The translations under genes and the position numbers were made by a program. From contig NZ_CP194171.1 of the NCBI RefSeq assembly GCF_050908845.1, positions 3,720,001 through 3,784,000 on the forward strand: a stretch of DNA of 64,000 nt, read 5' to 3'. This document shows positions 1-9,286 of this stretch, in pieces. Source of the DNA: Marinobacterium_D sp050908845. GTDB lineage: Bacteria; Pseudomonadota; Gammaproteobacteria; Pseudomonadales; Balneatricaceae. The first letter of the stretch is position 1. The number at the start of each line of letters is the position of its first letter. The notes under the pieces are model-generated. The model ran no database searches, had not been told where the DNA came from, and saw nothing but the letters and a program-made list of their open reading frames with translations.

Positions 1-255
1 ACCTATCACGTCACCCATCCGGGTGGCCGCAGCTACGATACCCAGCCAATCAACGCCTTCGAGGCGGAGTCTCGCCGGGTCAACCGTTACTGGGATCACG
101 GTCACACACCGGGCGCGGTAACCCCGCCGCCTTTCCACGAGGCACTGCGCGAGTTCTTCCCGCACGGCGAGGGGCCACGCCCCATGGCACCGCCTCCGGA
201 AGAGCCCACCGGCGAGTATCCGTACACCCTGGACCTGCGCCGTGGATTAGCCTGA
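1..255 (+). CDS. Transglutaminase-family protein with DUF2126 region, C-terminal fragment
   Basis: An open frame enters from the left edge and stops with TGA at 253-255, leaving about 84 residues. The segment YHVTHPGGRSYD, then NAFEAESRRVNRYWDHGHTPG, is typical of the C-terminus of the large transglutaminase-like proteins that carry DUF2126. That family commonly sits beside the two genes that follow, so this is probably the first gene of a three-gene locus. Its catalytic domain lies outside the window, so activity cannot be judged. The assignment rests on recognised family wording, not on a search. Confidence 0.75.
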   Translation, partial: TYHVTHPGGRSYDTQPINAFEAESRRVNRYWDHGHTPGAVTPPPFHEALREFFPHGEGPRPMAPPPEEPTGEYPYTLDLRRGLA

Positions 256-315
256 TGTCGGCAAATCGCCTATGATGTCGGACCTTGTGGACACTATAAG
301 AGCTGAACAGATCAC

Positions 316-2868
316 GTGGCGATGCAACAGACAATGTCTCAGGCTTCAAGCGCACTGAACTATGACCGGCCCAACACCTTCTACGATGAGGTGTTCGGGC
401 CGGATGGTCAGCCCCAGGAGCATTGGCGCTACCTGCTCGAAGGTCTGGGCAGCATAGGTGAGGCCGGTCTTCAGGAACGGCAGCGCAAGGCTGAGCGCAT
501 CCTCAGGGACGATGGCGCTACCTATAACATCTCCTCCGACACCGAGAGCGACCGGAGCTGGGGCCTGGACCCGGTTCCACTGCTGATCGGCAGCGAGGAG
601 TGGAGCCGTATCGAAATGGGACTGATCGAGCGCGCAGAGCTGCTCGATCTGGTCCTGAAGGACCTTTATGGTCCGCGTGACCTGATCCGGCACCGCGTTA
701 TCCCGCCCGAACTGATCTACTCGCATCATGGTTTTCTACGCGCCTGTCAGGGCATCAAGCAACCTGGCGACAAACAGCTGATCTATCATGCCGTCGACAT
801 GGTTCGCGGTGAAGATGGCAACATGGTGGTCATTGGCGATCGCACCCAGGCGCCCAGCGGCGTTGGCTATGCGCTTGAAAACCGCACGGTCATGTCCCGC
901 GTTCTGCCCAGCCTGTTCCGCGACAGCCAGGTTCACCGGCTTTCACTCTATTTCCAGGCACTGCGCCGCAAGATGGCGTCGCTCTCGCCCAATGGCGACT
1001 CGCCAAGGGTTGTCATCCTGACGCCCGGTGCCTATAGCGAAACCTATTTCGAACACACGTACCTGGCCAACTACCTGGGCTACGCCCTGGTTCAGGGTGG
1101 CGACCTGACGGTACGCAACGGCTACGTCTGGATGAAATCTCTGGATGGTCTGCACCGCGTCGATATCATCATGCGTCGCGTCGACGACACCTGGTGTGAC
1201 CCGGTGGAACTGCGTGCCGACTCTCACCTGGGTGTACCAGGCCTGCTGGAAGTGGCCCGCGCCGGTAACGTGGTGATCACCAACCCGCTTGGCAGCGGCG
1301 TGCTGGAAAATCCGGCACTGCACAAGTTCATGCCGAAGATCGCCGAGTTCTTCCTCGGTCACGAACTTCAGCTGCCCTCGACCCGCACCTGGTGGATGGG
1401 CGATCAGGAAGACCGCGACTACATACTTGCCAACCTCAGACAGCTGATTATCAAGCCCACGGCCAGACGCAGCGGCGAACACAGTATCTACTGCGCCAAC
1501 CTGTCCGAAGAGGATTTCAATCAGCTGAAACGCCGGATCAGTGACGATCCGCTGAACTACATCGCCCAGCAGGCGAACCTTCCCGGCTCGTCGCCCTCCT
1601 GGCAACGGGGTGAACTCAAGCCCAGGGCAACGGTACTGCGCAGCTTTGCTGTGGCAGACCAGAGCGCCTACTGCGTCATGCCGGGCGGCCTGACCCGTGT
1701 CGCCAGCAGTGACGAACAGTGGATCGTATCCAACCAGCTGGGCGCCACCAGTAAGGATACCTGGGTGCTCGCCTCCGAGCCGCAGCGCCAGGTCAGCTAC
1801 ATAGAGGAGCGCGCCGCCGGCTACACCGAAGACCAGACCAGCGATCTGCCCAGCCGCGTGGTGGAGAATCTGTTCTGGCTCGGACGCTACAGCGAACGTG
1901 CCGAAGCCGGTATGCGCCTGTTGCGCACGGTGCTGATCCAGCTGAACAGCCTGAGTCATCTGCCCCTCTCGGTGCACGACCTGATGCTCAAGGCGATCAC
2001 CCAGGTCACCACCACCTACCCCGGTTTCACCCAGAACCTTCCCGAGATGCTGGCTCAGCCTGAGAAAGAGCTGATGTCGGTGATTCTCGATCGCAGACGC
2101 CCCGGCAGCATCACCGCCAACCTCCACGCCATGCTTAACTGCAGCGAGGAAACCAAGGAGATGCTGTCAGCGGATACCCACCGGGTGATCAACGATCTGC
2201 GCGACGAGCTGGCACAGCTGCCGCAGCTACTGGGCAACGGACTGTCGGTTGCCCCCGAGGAAGCACTGGATCCGCTGGTCACCTCACTGCTGGCACTGTC
2301 GGGCCTGACCCAGGAGAGCATGATCCGCGGCTTCGGCTGGCGTTTCCTCGAACTGGGCCGACGCCTGGAACGTACGCTGCAGAGCACCGCCCTGCTGCGC
2401 GCCATGCTGGTGCCGGTGCTGGAAGATTCAGAACAGGAGCAGGTGATCGAAACCGTGCTGCTGACCACCGAAGTCCTGATCACCTACCGCCGCCGCTACC
2501 GTACCCGTCCGCAGCTGGACCACGGCCTGACGCTGATCATGCTCGACAAGACCAACCCGCGCTCCCTGCACTACCAGGTGGATCTGCTGCGCCAGCATAT
2601 CGAGCAGTTACAGAGCCGTGAAAGCTCACCGGTCTTGACCGAAGAGCACCGCTGCATTCTGGAAGCGCTGACCCTGGTACAGCTGAGCCGACCCGCCGAG
2701 CTGGCGGTCGATAGCGAAGACAGCGGCGTCAGGGACGCACTGAACAAGCGCCTTGCCCGTGTGCAGACACTGCTGAGCAGCGTGGCTACCGCGATCTCCG
2801 ACCGCTACTTCGATCATCGCAGCGGCCCGCAGCAACTTGTTCAGACCGGCTGGAGCGAAGAACCATGA
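316..2868 (+). CDS. Circularly permuted type 2 ATP-grasp / alpha-E domain fusion protein
   Basis: 850 residues. Roughly residues 1-490 match the circularly permuted ATP-grasp fold (DUF404/DUF407 type). From about residue 512 an all-helical alpha-E domain (DUF403) begins with its hallmark VENLFWLGRYSERAE. In many bacteria these two domains are separate proteins, and here they are fused. ATP-grasp enzymes form amide or peptide bonds using ATP, and comparative genomics has linked this set with transglutaminase-like proteins to a putative peptide or protein modification system whose substrate is unknown. The stop overlaps the next start by four bases (ATGA), so the two genes are translationally coupled. 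The frame opens with GTG at 316, with ATG at 322 and 334 as alternatives. No strong ribosome site distinguishes them. Confidence 0.85.
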   Translation: MAMQQTMSQASSALNYDRPNTFYDEVFGPDGQPQEHWRYLLEGLGSIGEAGLQERQRKAERILRDDGATYNISSDTESDRSWGLDPVPLLIGSEEWSRIEMGLIERAELLDLVLKDLYGPRDLIRHRVIPPELIYSHHGFLRACQGIKQPGDKQLIYHAVDMVRGEDGNMVVIGDRTQAPSGVGYALENRTVMSRVLPSLFRDSQVHRLSLYFQALRRKMASLSPNGDSPRVVILTPGAYSETYFEHTYLANYLGYALVQGGDLTVRNGYVWMKSLDGLHRVDIIMRRVDDTWCDPVELRADSHLGVPGLLEVARAGNVVITNPLGSGVLENPALHKFMPKIAEFFLGHELQLPSTRTWWMGDQEDRDYILANLRQLIIKPTARRSGEHSIYCANLSEEDFNQLKRRISDDPLNYIAQQANLPGSSPSWQRGELKPRATVLRSFAVADQSAYCVMPGGLTRVASSDEQWIVSNQLGATSKDTWVLASEPQRQVSYIEERAAGYTEDQTSDLPSRVVENLFWLGRYSERAEAGMRLLRTVLIQLNSLSHLPLSVHDLMLKAITQVTTTYPGFTQNLPEMLAQPEKELMSVILDRRRPGSITANLHAMLNCSEETKEMLSADTHRVINDLRDELAQLPQLLGNGLSVAPEEALDPLVTSLLALSGLTQESMIRGFGWRFLELGRRLERTLQSTALLRAMLVPVLEDSEQEQVIETVLLTTEVLITYRRRYRTRPQLDHGLTLIMLDKTNPRSLHYQVDLLRQHIEQLQSRESSPVLTEEHRCILEALTLVQLSRPAELAVDSEDSGVRDALNKRLARVQTLLSSVATAISDRYFDHRSGPQQLVQTGWSEEP

Positions 2869-3752
2869 TCTACCGGATCCGCCACGTCACCCACTACGAA
2901 TATGCCCAGCCGGTTTCGCTCTGTTTCAACCGGGCTCACCTGCTGCCGCGCGATACCCAGCGACAGCAGTGCCTGAGCACCCAGATCAGAATTTCACCGA
3001 CACCGGTTTACAGCGTCCGTCGCCACGACTTTTACTCGAACCTGTATTACTACTTTTCGATACAGGAAGCGCACAAATCCCTGGAGATCGATGTCACCAG
3101 CCAGATAAAGACGCTGCAGCCCACGCTGAGCTTCGACCTGGACCTGGGGAACAGCTGTGCCCGGGCGCTGGAGCTCACCCGGATGGCGGTCGATGAAGAG
3201 ACACTGCTGGCACGGGAGTTCTGCCTCGACTCGCCGATGATCCGGGCCAGCGAGCAGGTGCGGGAATACGCCGCGCCACTGTTCACACCGGAGCGGCCAC
3301 TGCTGTCGGCGGTGCGCGAACTGACCAGCCGTATCTTCCAGGACTTCAAATACGACCCGGGCTTCAGCACCGTGGCCACGCCTCTCCATGAAGTGCTCAA
3401 GCACAAGCGCGGTGTCTGTCAGGATTTCGCTCACCTGGCGATCGCCTGCCTGAGATCCCTCGGCTACGCCGCCCGCTATGTCAGCGGCTACCTGGAAACC
3501 CTGCCACCACCGGGGCAGGAAAAGCTGATCGGCTCCGATGCCTCCCACGCCTGGTTCGCGGTCTACTCTCCGGGCGAAGGCTGGTTCGAGTTCGACCCAA
3601 CCAACGATAATATCCCGTCCGAACAGCACATCACCACGGCCCTCGGCCGCGATTACGGCGATGTTACGCCGCTGCGTGGCGTGATTTTCGATGGCGGCGG
3701 CCCGCAGAAGCTGGAAGTATCGGTTGATGTGGCGGCGATGGCTGAGGCTTAG
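2865..3752 (+). CDS. Transglutaminase-like cysteine protease-fold protein
   Basis: 295 residues. An N-terminal beta-rich domain beginning MIYRIRHVTHYEY (bacterial transglutaminase N-terminal type) precedes a transglutaminase-like core. The catalytic triad is visible: Cys185 in GVCQDFAH, His228 in DASHAWF and Asp244 in FEFDPTND. The gene overlaps the ATP-grasp/alpha-E gene by ATGA, so they share one transcript and probably one pathway. Family members may hydrolyse or transfer amide bonds, but no substrate is established. The gene is complete and ends 63 bp before the first structured intergenic repeat. Confidence 0.88.
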   Translation: MIYRIRHVTHYEYAQPVSLCFNRAHLLPRDTQRQQCLSTQIRISPTPVYSVRRHDFYSNLYYYFSIQEAHKSLEIDVTSQIKTLQPTLSFDLDLGNSCARALELTRMAVDEETLLAREFCLDSPMIRASEQVREYAAPLFTPERPLLSAVRELTSRIFQDFKYDPGFSTVATPLHEVLKHKRGVCQDFAHLAIACLRSLGYAARYVSGYLETLPPPGQEKLIGSDASHAWFAVYSPGEGWFEFDPTNDNIPSEQHITTALGRDYGDVTPLRGVIFDGGGPQKLEVSVDVAAMAEA

Positions 3753-3814
3753 GCCGACTCGGGGCCTATTTAACCTCGCAGCTAATTTAAACTCGCCGCT
3801 CTTTCTAATAGCAG

Positions 3815-4051
3815 CTTTCTCCTGCTGGCGAATCAGGGGTCTTGGACGGCCAAGACCCCTGATAACCCCAAACCGCCCCGACAGTTTGGTCCGCTTCGCG
3901 GACTTCCCTGCGCTTCTCGCCTGAAAGAGCGGGACGGGCTTTCTTTAAAACTAAGTCACCGCTTCGCGGCTCAAACAGCCCGTCCCTTATTTCTCTTTCA
4001 GGCTGCGATGCTCGGCTGCGTCAAAGGGGAAAGATTTTCGCACTGAGAGAG
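3815..4051 (+). repeat. Structured intergenic repeat, copy 1
   Basis: First of four related elements (others at 46045, 63235 and, inverted, 29520). In order it holds a 14-bp hairpin at 3832-3863 with a 4-nt ACGG loop; a small hairpin GTCCGC-TTC-GCGGAC near 3889-3903; the shared text CTTCTCGCCTGAAAGAG; and a long-range pairing of CCTGAAAGAG and GGGACGGGCT with AGCCCGTCCC and CTCTTTCAGG near 3920-3992. It ends in CTGCGATGCTCGGCTGCG. It lies between convergent genes. No protein is encoded. The hairpin arms differ between copies while pairing is kept. Confidence 0.8.
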
Positions 4052-4112
4052 TTCAGGCGAAATCGAGCCCTGATATAACACCCCTGCCAAATAACAAAAC
4101 AACATAGAACGC

Positions 4113-4143
4113 AAAAAGCCCGGAGCTTAGACTCCGGGCTTTT
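4113..4143. terminator. Bidirectional intrinsic terminator
   Basis: An 11-bp perfect stem AAAGCCCGGAG (4115-4125) pairs with CTCCGGGCTTT (4132-4142). It is flanked by A-runs on the left and T-runs on the right, so it can act in both directions. It lies 20 bp past the ligB stop on the minus strand. Confidence 0.85.
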
Positions 4144-4163
4144 GTTGTTGTCGGCGAATTTGA

Positions 4164-5009
4164 TTATTCGGCGTCGGTCAGCAGCAGCACGCCTGCGCCG
4201 GTGTTGGAGATCGGTGCGTGGTAGTGCTTGTGCAGCACCTCGACCTTGTCGTTCAGGGCACCGCGCATCACCATCCACATGATCACTTCGATCCCTTCGG
4301 TGCCGGCTTTCTCCATGATGTAGTCATTGCTGAGGCCAGTCATCCAGCTCGGATCGTTGATGATCTTGTCCATGCACTCCAGGTCAAAGTCCACATCGAT
4401 GATGCCGGCCCGTTCGCCCTGCAGCTGGTGCGACAGACCACCGGTACCGATCACTACGACCTTCATGTCTTCCGGGTAGGAATCGACCGCCTTACGCAGC
4501 GACTTACCCAGATCGTAGCAGCGCTTGGCGCTGGTCAGCGGATGCTGCACGGTGTTAACCGCCAGCGGTATCGCCTTGGGCCACTGCGCCATCGGCTTGT
4601 CGCGCCAGAACAGGTTCATCGGCACCATGAAACCGTGGTCCACCTTCATCTCCTGACAGGTGGTGATATCGAATTCATCACGGATCATCGTTTCAGCGAT
4701 GTGCCAGGACAGCTCGGCATCGCCTTTGACGTCGGCGCTAGCCGGAATACCCCAGCCTTCATCGTCGTTCTGGTAGCTGTCGGCGCAACCCAGGGCAAAG
4801 GTCGGTACCTGGTTCAGGAAGAAGTTCAGGCCGTGGTCGTTGTAAACCACGATCGCCAGATCCGGCTGTACCTCGTCGAGCCACTCTTTGACCGGCTCAT
4901 AGCCGTCGAAGAAACGCTTCCAGTAAGGCTCCTGCTCCAGCTTGTCGTGCATAGCGTTGCCGATAGCCGGGATATGGGATGTGGTCATGCCACCGATAAT
5001 TTTAGCCAT
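4164..5009 (-). CDS. ligB: Protocatechuate 4,5-dioxygenase, beta (catalytic) subunit
   Basis: 281 residues, of the class III extradiol ring-cleavage dioxygenases. LigAB inserts O2 into protocatechuate between C4 and C5, giving 4-carboxy-2-hydroxymuconate semialdehyde. Residues equivalent to the Sphingobium LigB iron site are present: His12 (TTSHIPA), His59 (VVYNDHG) and Glu241 (TEGIEVIMW). The likely acid/base is His194 (GTGGLSHQLQG). The ligA stop overlaps this start by eight bases, so the subunits are coupled. No lyase, hydratase or aldolase genes of the 4,5-pathway are adjacent. Gallate or a related catechol acid is an alternative substrate, but the split alpha/beta architecture favours protocatechuate. 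Confidence 0.9.
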   Translation of the reverse strand: MAKIIGGMTTSHIPAIGNAMHDKLEQEPYWKRFFDGYEPVKEWLDEVQPDLAIVVYNDHGLNFFLNQVPTFALGCADSYQNDDEGWGIPASADVKGDAELSWHIAETMIRDEFDITTCQEMKVDHGFMVPMNLFWRDKPMAQWPKAIPLAVNTVQHPLTSAKRCYDLGKSLRKAVDSYPEDMKVVVIGTGGLSHQLQGERAGIIDVDFDLECMDKIINDPSWMTGLSNDYIMEKAGTEGIEVIMWMVMRGALNDKVEVLHKHYHAPISNTGAGVLLLTDAE

Positions 5010-5403
5010 GCCAGAATCCTCCTTCCTGCTTCAGTCGTTCTTCAAACCCGGATGCATTGTTCAGCAGAATCTGCTTGAACTCGTCGGTGCTGATACCGTG
5101 GAAAGCGGCACCCGCATCCTGCACGGTCAGACCGTGGAAGACAGCGATCTTGGCCAGGTAATAAATATTGCCACCCATCTGCAGCAGCTTCAGAAATTCA
5201 CCATTGAGTACAGCTTCCCGCTGTTCATCGCTCAGTCCATATTTGCGACAGTAAGCATCCATGTCGGCGGCGAATTCCTGGCGGTTCGCTTCGGAGTTAA
5301 ACGAAAACGCCATGCGGTTCAGGGCATAACCTGAGTGGGAACGCTTGCCATCAAAGACATAGGTACCGGGAATCTCATCGTAATCGTGTTGACGCCACGC
5401 CAT
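5002..5403 (-). CDS. ligA: Protocatechuate 4,5-dioxygenase, alpha subunit
   Basis: 133 residues, small and helical, with the LigA signatures IPGTYVFDGKRSHSGYALN near the N-terminus and LQMGGNIYYLAKI in the middle. In LigAB the alpha subunit closes over the active site of the beta subunit and does not bind iron. The start at 5403 has a good ribosome site (GAGGAG) about eight bases upstream. It is first in a two-gene operon with ligB and is transcribed away from the AraC-type regulator across a 182 bp gap. Confidence 0.9.
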   Translation of the reverse strand: MAWRQHDYDEIPGTYVFDGKRSHSGYALNRMAFSFNSEANRQEFAADMDAYCRKYGLSDEQREAVLNGEFLKLLQMGGNIYYLAKIAVFHGLTVQDAGAAFHGISTDEFKQILLNNASGFEERLKQEGGFWHG

Positions 5404-5585
5404 GATGAATCTCCTCTCTTGTTATTGGAAACGGTTATCGGGTATCTCGGTAAGTGGATACACGCTATCGAACGAGATCTATATTCGCGTTTTATCCTCG
5501 TAATCAGAAGGGACATTTAGCGGAAAAACTTGTACATTTCGAAGATAAGCGATTGGCTTACAGAGGCTAAAAACAGGGGGGCGAT
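5404..5585. promoter_or_regulatory. Divergent ligA / AraC-type regulator control region
   Basis: A 182 bp AT-richer gap between two divergent starts. It must hold both promoters and, by analogy with other AraC-regulated catabolic operons, the regulator's binding sites. I could not pick out a convincing pair of direct repeats, so no operator is placed. Confidence 0.5.
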
Positions 5586-6503
5586 ATGCCGCAGAACATC
5601 CTTACGGTGCAGCTTTACGGCGACGAGGTCTGGCAACAGACGTCCGATTACCTGCACTGTGAACCGCTGATCACCCGCTCCCGGGAGCACCAGTTCAAGA
5701 TCCGTCCCCATCGCCATCCGGGTATCACCCAGGTGTTTCATCTGCGCCGCGGCCACGGCCAGGCCAAGATCGACGGTCAGAAGCTGGAAGTGAAAGCGCC
5801 CTCTTTGATCCTGATATCACCGATGAGCGTGCATGACTTTGCCTGGTCCGACGATGTCTCCGGTACAGTACTATCAATCGCCACCGCCCGCCTGGAGCGC
5901 GCACGCCGCTCCGAGGACGCCCCCTTACCCCTGTCATCGACCTCACTGGTACGGCTGGCGGGCCAGGACAGGGAGCTTGATCAGCTGTTTGAGATGTTAC
6001 TCAAGGAGTATCGCCGCGCACCGGATGCGGCCCGGGATGGCGCGCTGCAGGCATACGTCAACCTGCTCAGCTTAAGAGTGGAACGACTGGAGCATGAACG
6101 ACTGCACGACAGCGAGCGCCAGCACCGCGGACAGCAGCATCTGAAACGCTTTCTCGACGAGGTTAACCGGGACTACGTGCAGCAGCGCAGCGTGGAAAGC
6201 TATGCCGAGGAGCTCAGTATTACCGCACCCTATCTGAACCAACTCTGCCGCGAACTGACGGGGCGACATGCGCTGCAGATCATACACGAGCGGTTGATTA
6301 TCGAGGCCCGGCGCAACCTGATCTACACGGCACTGAGGGTCAGTGAAATCGCCTACCAGCTGGGCTTTTCCGATCCGGCGTACTTCACCCGCTTTTTTCG
6401 CCGCCAAACCGGCTGTTCACCGCGGGAGTACCGCCGGATGAACACTCAGGAAGAGATCACCAGCAACAAAAATTCTGCCGCCACCGGACGTCCCAGCAGA
6501 TAA
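5586..6503 (+). CDS. AraC-family transcriptional regulator of the ligAB operon (probable)
   Basis: 305 residues. The N-terminal cupin-like effector domain has HRHPGITQVFHLRRG near residue 42. The C-terminal AraC/XylS domain has two helix-turn-helix motifs, with RVSEIAYQLGFSDPAYFTRFFRR and GCSPREYRR near residues 255-290. The layout resembles PobR/PobC-type activators that respond to hydroxybenzoates. Its divergent position suggests it controls ligAB in response to protocatechuate or a precursor, which is inference. The last 58 bp overlap the 3' end of the convergent GGDEF-EAL gene. An alternative is an activator of an unlinked aromatic operon. Confidence 0.85.
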   Translation: MPQNILTVQLYGDEVWQQTSDYLHCEPLITRSREHQFKIRPHRHPGITQVFHLRRGHGQAKIDGQKLEVKAPSLILISPMSVHDFAWSDDVSGTVLSIATARLERARRSEDAPLPLSSTSLVRLAGQDRELDQLFEMLLKEYRRAPDAARDGALQAYVNLLSLRVERLEHERLHDSERQHRGQQHLKRFLDEVNRDYVQQRSVESYAEELSITAPYLNQLCRELTGRHALQIIHERLIIEARRNLIYTALRVSEIAYQLGFSDPAYFTRFFRRQTGCSPREYRRMNTQEEITSNKNSAATGRPSR

Positions 6504-9286
6504 CCCTGAACACTGTCGCAGGCGTTCTCGGCCAGGAATGACATCTGCTCGTCGGTTTCGACCCCTTCGGCCAGCACCTCGATGCCCAGTGCGCTGCCAA
6601 GCGCGATAATCGCCAGGATCACCGCCTCGTCCTTGGGATTCTTACCGATATCCCGGGTAAACGCCTGGTCGATCTTGAGGCGATCCAGCGGCAGATGCTT
6701 GAGACGATCCATGGAGGAATAGCCGGTACCGAAATCGTCCAGGGCGATGCGGTAGCCGGACTCCCTCAACCGGTGCAGCTGCATCATCGCGAGGTCAGGA
6801 TCCTGCATGATCATCAGCTCGGTTATCTCCAGTTCAAAGCGGTGGCGTTCCAACCCCTGGCTGTCGATCAGTTCATTAAGTTTGTCGACAAAATCCACCT
6901 GCAGCAGCTGCTGGGGCGAAATATTGATCGCCACACAGGGCATCTCCCGCCCCTGCTTACTCCAGCTCACCATCTGTTCACAGGCAAGCTCGATCACCTG
7001 CCAGCCCAGCGGGATAATAAGCTGCGTCTCTTCCGCCAACTCGATAAAGTGCCCCGGCGCCAGCAGACCGCGTTCGGGATGCTGCCAGCGCACCAGCGCC
7101 TCGGTACCCACGAGAGTACCGTTTTCCAGATCGAACTGGGGCTGGTAATGCAGCACCAGCTGGCGCTGCTCCAGTGCCACACGCAGATCCTGCTCCAGCG
7201 AGAATGACTGGAACGCCTGATCGCTGAACTCCTCGCTGTACACCACATGGCGGTTTTTGCCCTGGGCCTTGGCCCTGTACATCGCCGTATCCGCATACTT
7301 GATCAGTGTGACCAGGTCTTCGCCGTGATCCGGGAAAAGGCTGATACCGATGCTCGCAGTCACCTGCAGGCGGATATCATCCACATCCAGCGGCAGCCCT
7401 GCGCTGATCAGCATCCGGTCGGCTTCAACGCAGGCTCGCTGACGGCCGCCATCGACCATCAGGATGAACTCGTCCCCGCCCATACGGAAAAGCCGCGCAT
7501 CTGGCGGCAGGCGGCTCTCCAATACCCGGGCAAGCTGCACCAGCATCCTGTCGCCGACCTGGTGCCCGAGGCTGTCATTGATCAGTTTGAAGCGATCCAG
7601 ATCGATAAACAGCAGAGCGAACGGCACACGCTCTTTCTGCTGCAGGCGCTGGCGGACCATTTCCAGCAGGTGACTGCGGTTTGGCAGTCCGGTCAGGTCA
7701 TCGTGTTTTGCCTGGTACGCCAGGCTGTGGGTTTGACGCCGCACTTCCGCCAGCAGGATACGTTCGCGGTCATGGGTAGAGAGGATCAGCATCGTGCCGA
7801 AAATAGCGGCCAGTGCCAGCAACGCCTGCAGGTCCAGTGCATTGCTGGAAGGATGCGCCGCCATGTAGTCAGCGCTCGGCGCTGTTTCCACCTGCCAGCT
7901 GCCCTGCGCCACTTTCAGCTCAAACGAACTGGCCAGCCCCTGCCCCCCAAAGTTGGGAAAACTGGAATAGAAGGGTTCGCTGCTGCCCGCTTCGGTCAGC
8001 CTGAAACGGATATTGGCGAGGTTCTTTTCATTCAGCGTACCTTCCAGCAGTTGCTGCACCGTGAAAACACCGACCATAAAGCCGATCAGCCTGCGCTGCC
8101 CGGCCAAAATCATGCTGTCATCACTGAGCCGGTAAACCGGTTGCAGAATAAGGAATCCGGCCTGATCCGGAGCCTGGGTGAGATTGAGAATTTCGGTTAC
8201 CACTGGCTGACCGGTCTTCTGTGCTTCCAGCACCCAGGTACGCCGGTCCTCCAGGGACAGCAGATTGAACCCGAGCGCAGCGCGGTTCAACGCTCTCGGC
8301 TCGACCAGTTGCACCGGGATAAGTGGATCTCCGGGAAGGAGCGACTCGCCATAGATCGCATAGTCCGGCTCGCCAATAAGCCGTGCGGTGTTCTGTTCGA
8401 ACGCCTCACGCTCACTGCGCGGCACGATAGGGTCCCAGGAGTAAGCGCGGACCTCGGGGTTTTCAACCTGGAGCTGCGCCACCTTCTCGGCAAACTGATC
8501 CGCTGAATACCCGCCGGGGTCTGCAAAACGACGTCCGAGATAGGCCAGATCCGCCAGGTTCTTCTGTACCGCCGAAAACAGCCGAGCCTGTATCAACTGG
8601 GTGTCACGCACGAAATCCCGTTGCAGCTGGTTACTCAGCCGGTCCAGAAACACACTGTTGACGACCAGTGCCGCGGCAAGCACACCGCAGAACCTCAGTG
8701 CCAGACTCCAGCGACTGCGCTGCTTCAACTGCCCGGCGGCCAGCAGGACGAGCACCAGCGGCGTGACAACGATGGCGCCGAAGCTGTCGGCAATCCACCA
8801 GGTCAGCCAGTCCTGCCAATAGCCAGCGCTACCCGCGGCATCGCTGACATAAAACACCGCACTGCTGCCGATGGTTGCATTGATCAGGCAACTGAGCGGC
8901 CCCGCGATCAGCACATACCAGACCAGACTACGGGCACTTTTGGGTGCCAGCGGGTGCGCCTCAAAACGTTTGATAAAGTGCGCCGCTACGGCTGCCTGCA
9001 GCATCGCCCCGGACCCCGCCAACAGCGCGGTGGCCAGGTTGGGCAGGTCGATACTCGCTTTCCAGCTCAGGGAGATAAGAAGATTGAAGCTCAGGTTACC
9101 GAGCAGAACGCCGGGCAGGATGCGCTGACCAAAATGCAACACTGCCCCCAAGGCAACGCCTGCGGGCACCCAGAATGGCATGATTTGTTGATGCAGCCCC
9201 ACCCCGGATGCGAGAAACGCGGTTGCCAGATAAACCAGCGCCAGTCCCAGTATCTGTCCGGTAACTCTGTAGAAAGCGATCTGCAC
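6446..9286 (-). CDS. MASE1-CHASE-GGDEF-EAL membrane protein (c-di-GMP turnover)
   Basis: About 946 residues. The N-terminal third has eight or so hydrophobic segments of MASE1 type. A periplasmic CHASE-like sensor follows, with a transmembrane return near LDLQALLALAAIFGTMLIL. Then come GGDEF (intact GGDEF near residue 600) and EAL (TEALVRW near 727, DDFGTGYSS further on). Both catalytic signatures look intact, so it could make and degrade c-di-GMP. The inhibitory RxxD site before GGDEF is not conserved. I prefer the GTG at 9286, preceded by AAGGAG four bases upstream, over the GTG at 9337, which lacks a ribosome site. The 3' end overlaps the AraC gene by 58 bp, so antisense interference is possible. 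Confidence 0.88.
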   Translation of the reverse strand: MQIAFYRVTGQILGLALVYLATAFLASGVGLHQQIMPFWVPAGVALGAVLHFGQRILPGVLLGNLSFNLLISLSWKASIDLPNLATALLAGSGAMLQAAVAAHFIKRFEAHPLAPKSARSLVWYVLIAGPLSCLINATIGSSAVFYVSDAAGSAGYWQDWLTWWIADSFGAIVVTPLVLVLLAAGQLKQRSRWSLALRFCGVLAAALVVNSVFLDRLSNQLQRDFVRDTQLIQARLFSAVQKNLADLAYLGRRFADPGGYSADQFAEKVAQLQVENPEVRAYSWDPIVPRSEREAFEQNTARLIGEPDYAIYGESLLPGDPLIPVQLVEPRALNRAALGFNLLSLEDRRTWVLEAQKTGQPVVTEILNLTQAPDQAGFLILQPVYRLSDDSMILAGQRRLIGFMVGVFTVQQLLEGTLNEKNLANIRFRLTEAGSSEPFYSSFPNFGGQGLASSFELKVAQGSWQVETAPSADYMAAHPSSNALDLQALLALAAIFGTMLILSTHDRERILLAEVRRQTHSLAYQAKHDDLTGLPNRSHLLEMVRQRLQQKERVPFALLFIDLDRFKLINDSLGHQVGDRMLVQLARVLESRLPPDARLFRMGGDEFILMVDGGRQRACVEADRMLISAGLPLDVDDIRLQVTASIGISLFPDHGEDLVTLIKYADTAMYRAKAQGKNRHVVYSEEFSDQAFQSFSLEQDLRVALEQRQLVLHYQPQFDLENGTLVGTEALVRWQHPERGLLAPGHFIELAEETQLIIPLGWQVIELACEQMVSWSKQGREMPCVAINISPQQLLQVDFVDKLNELIDSQGLERHRFELEITELMIMQDPDLAMMQLHRLRESGYRIALDDFGTGYSSMDRLKHLPLDRLKIDQAFTRDIGKNPKDEAVILAIIALGSALGIEVLAEGVETDEQMSFLAENACDSVQGYLLGRPVAAEFLLLVISS

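Noticed and set aside
943..2127. 394-codon minus-strand open frame inside the ATP-grasp/alpha-E gene
   Set aside because: It is a shadow of a GC-rich coding gene. The plus-strand protein has clear domain signatures and the minus-strand translation resembles nothing.
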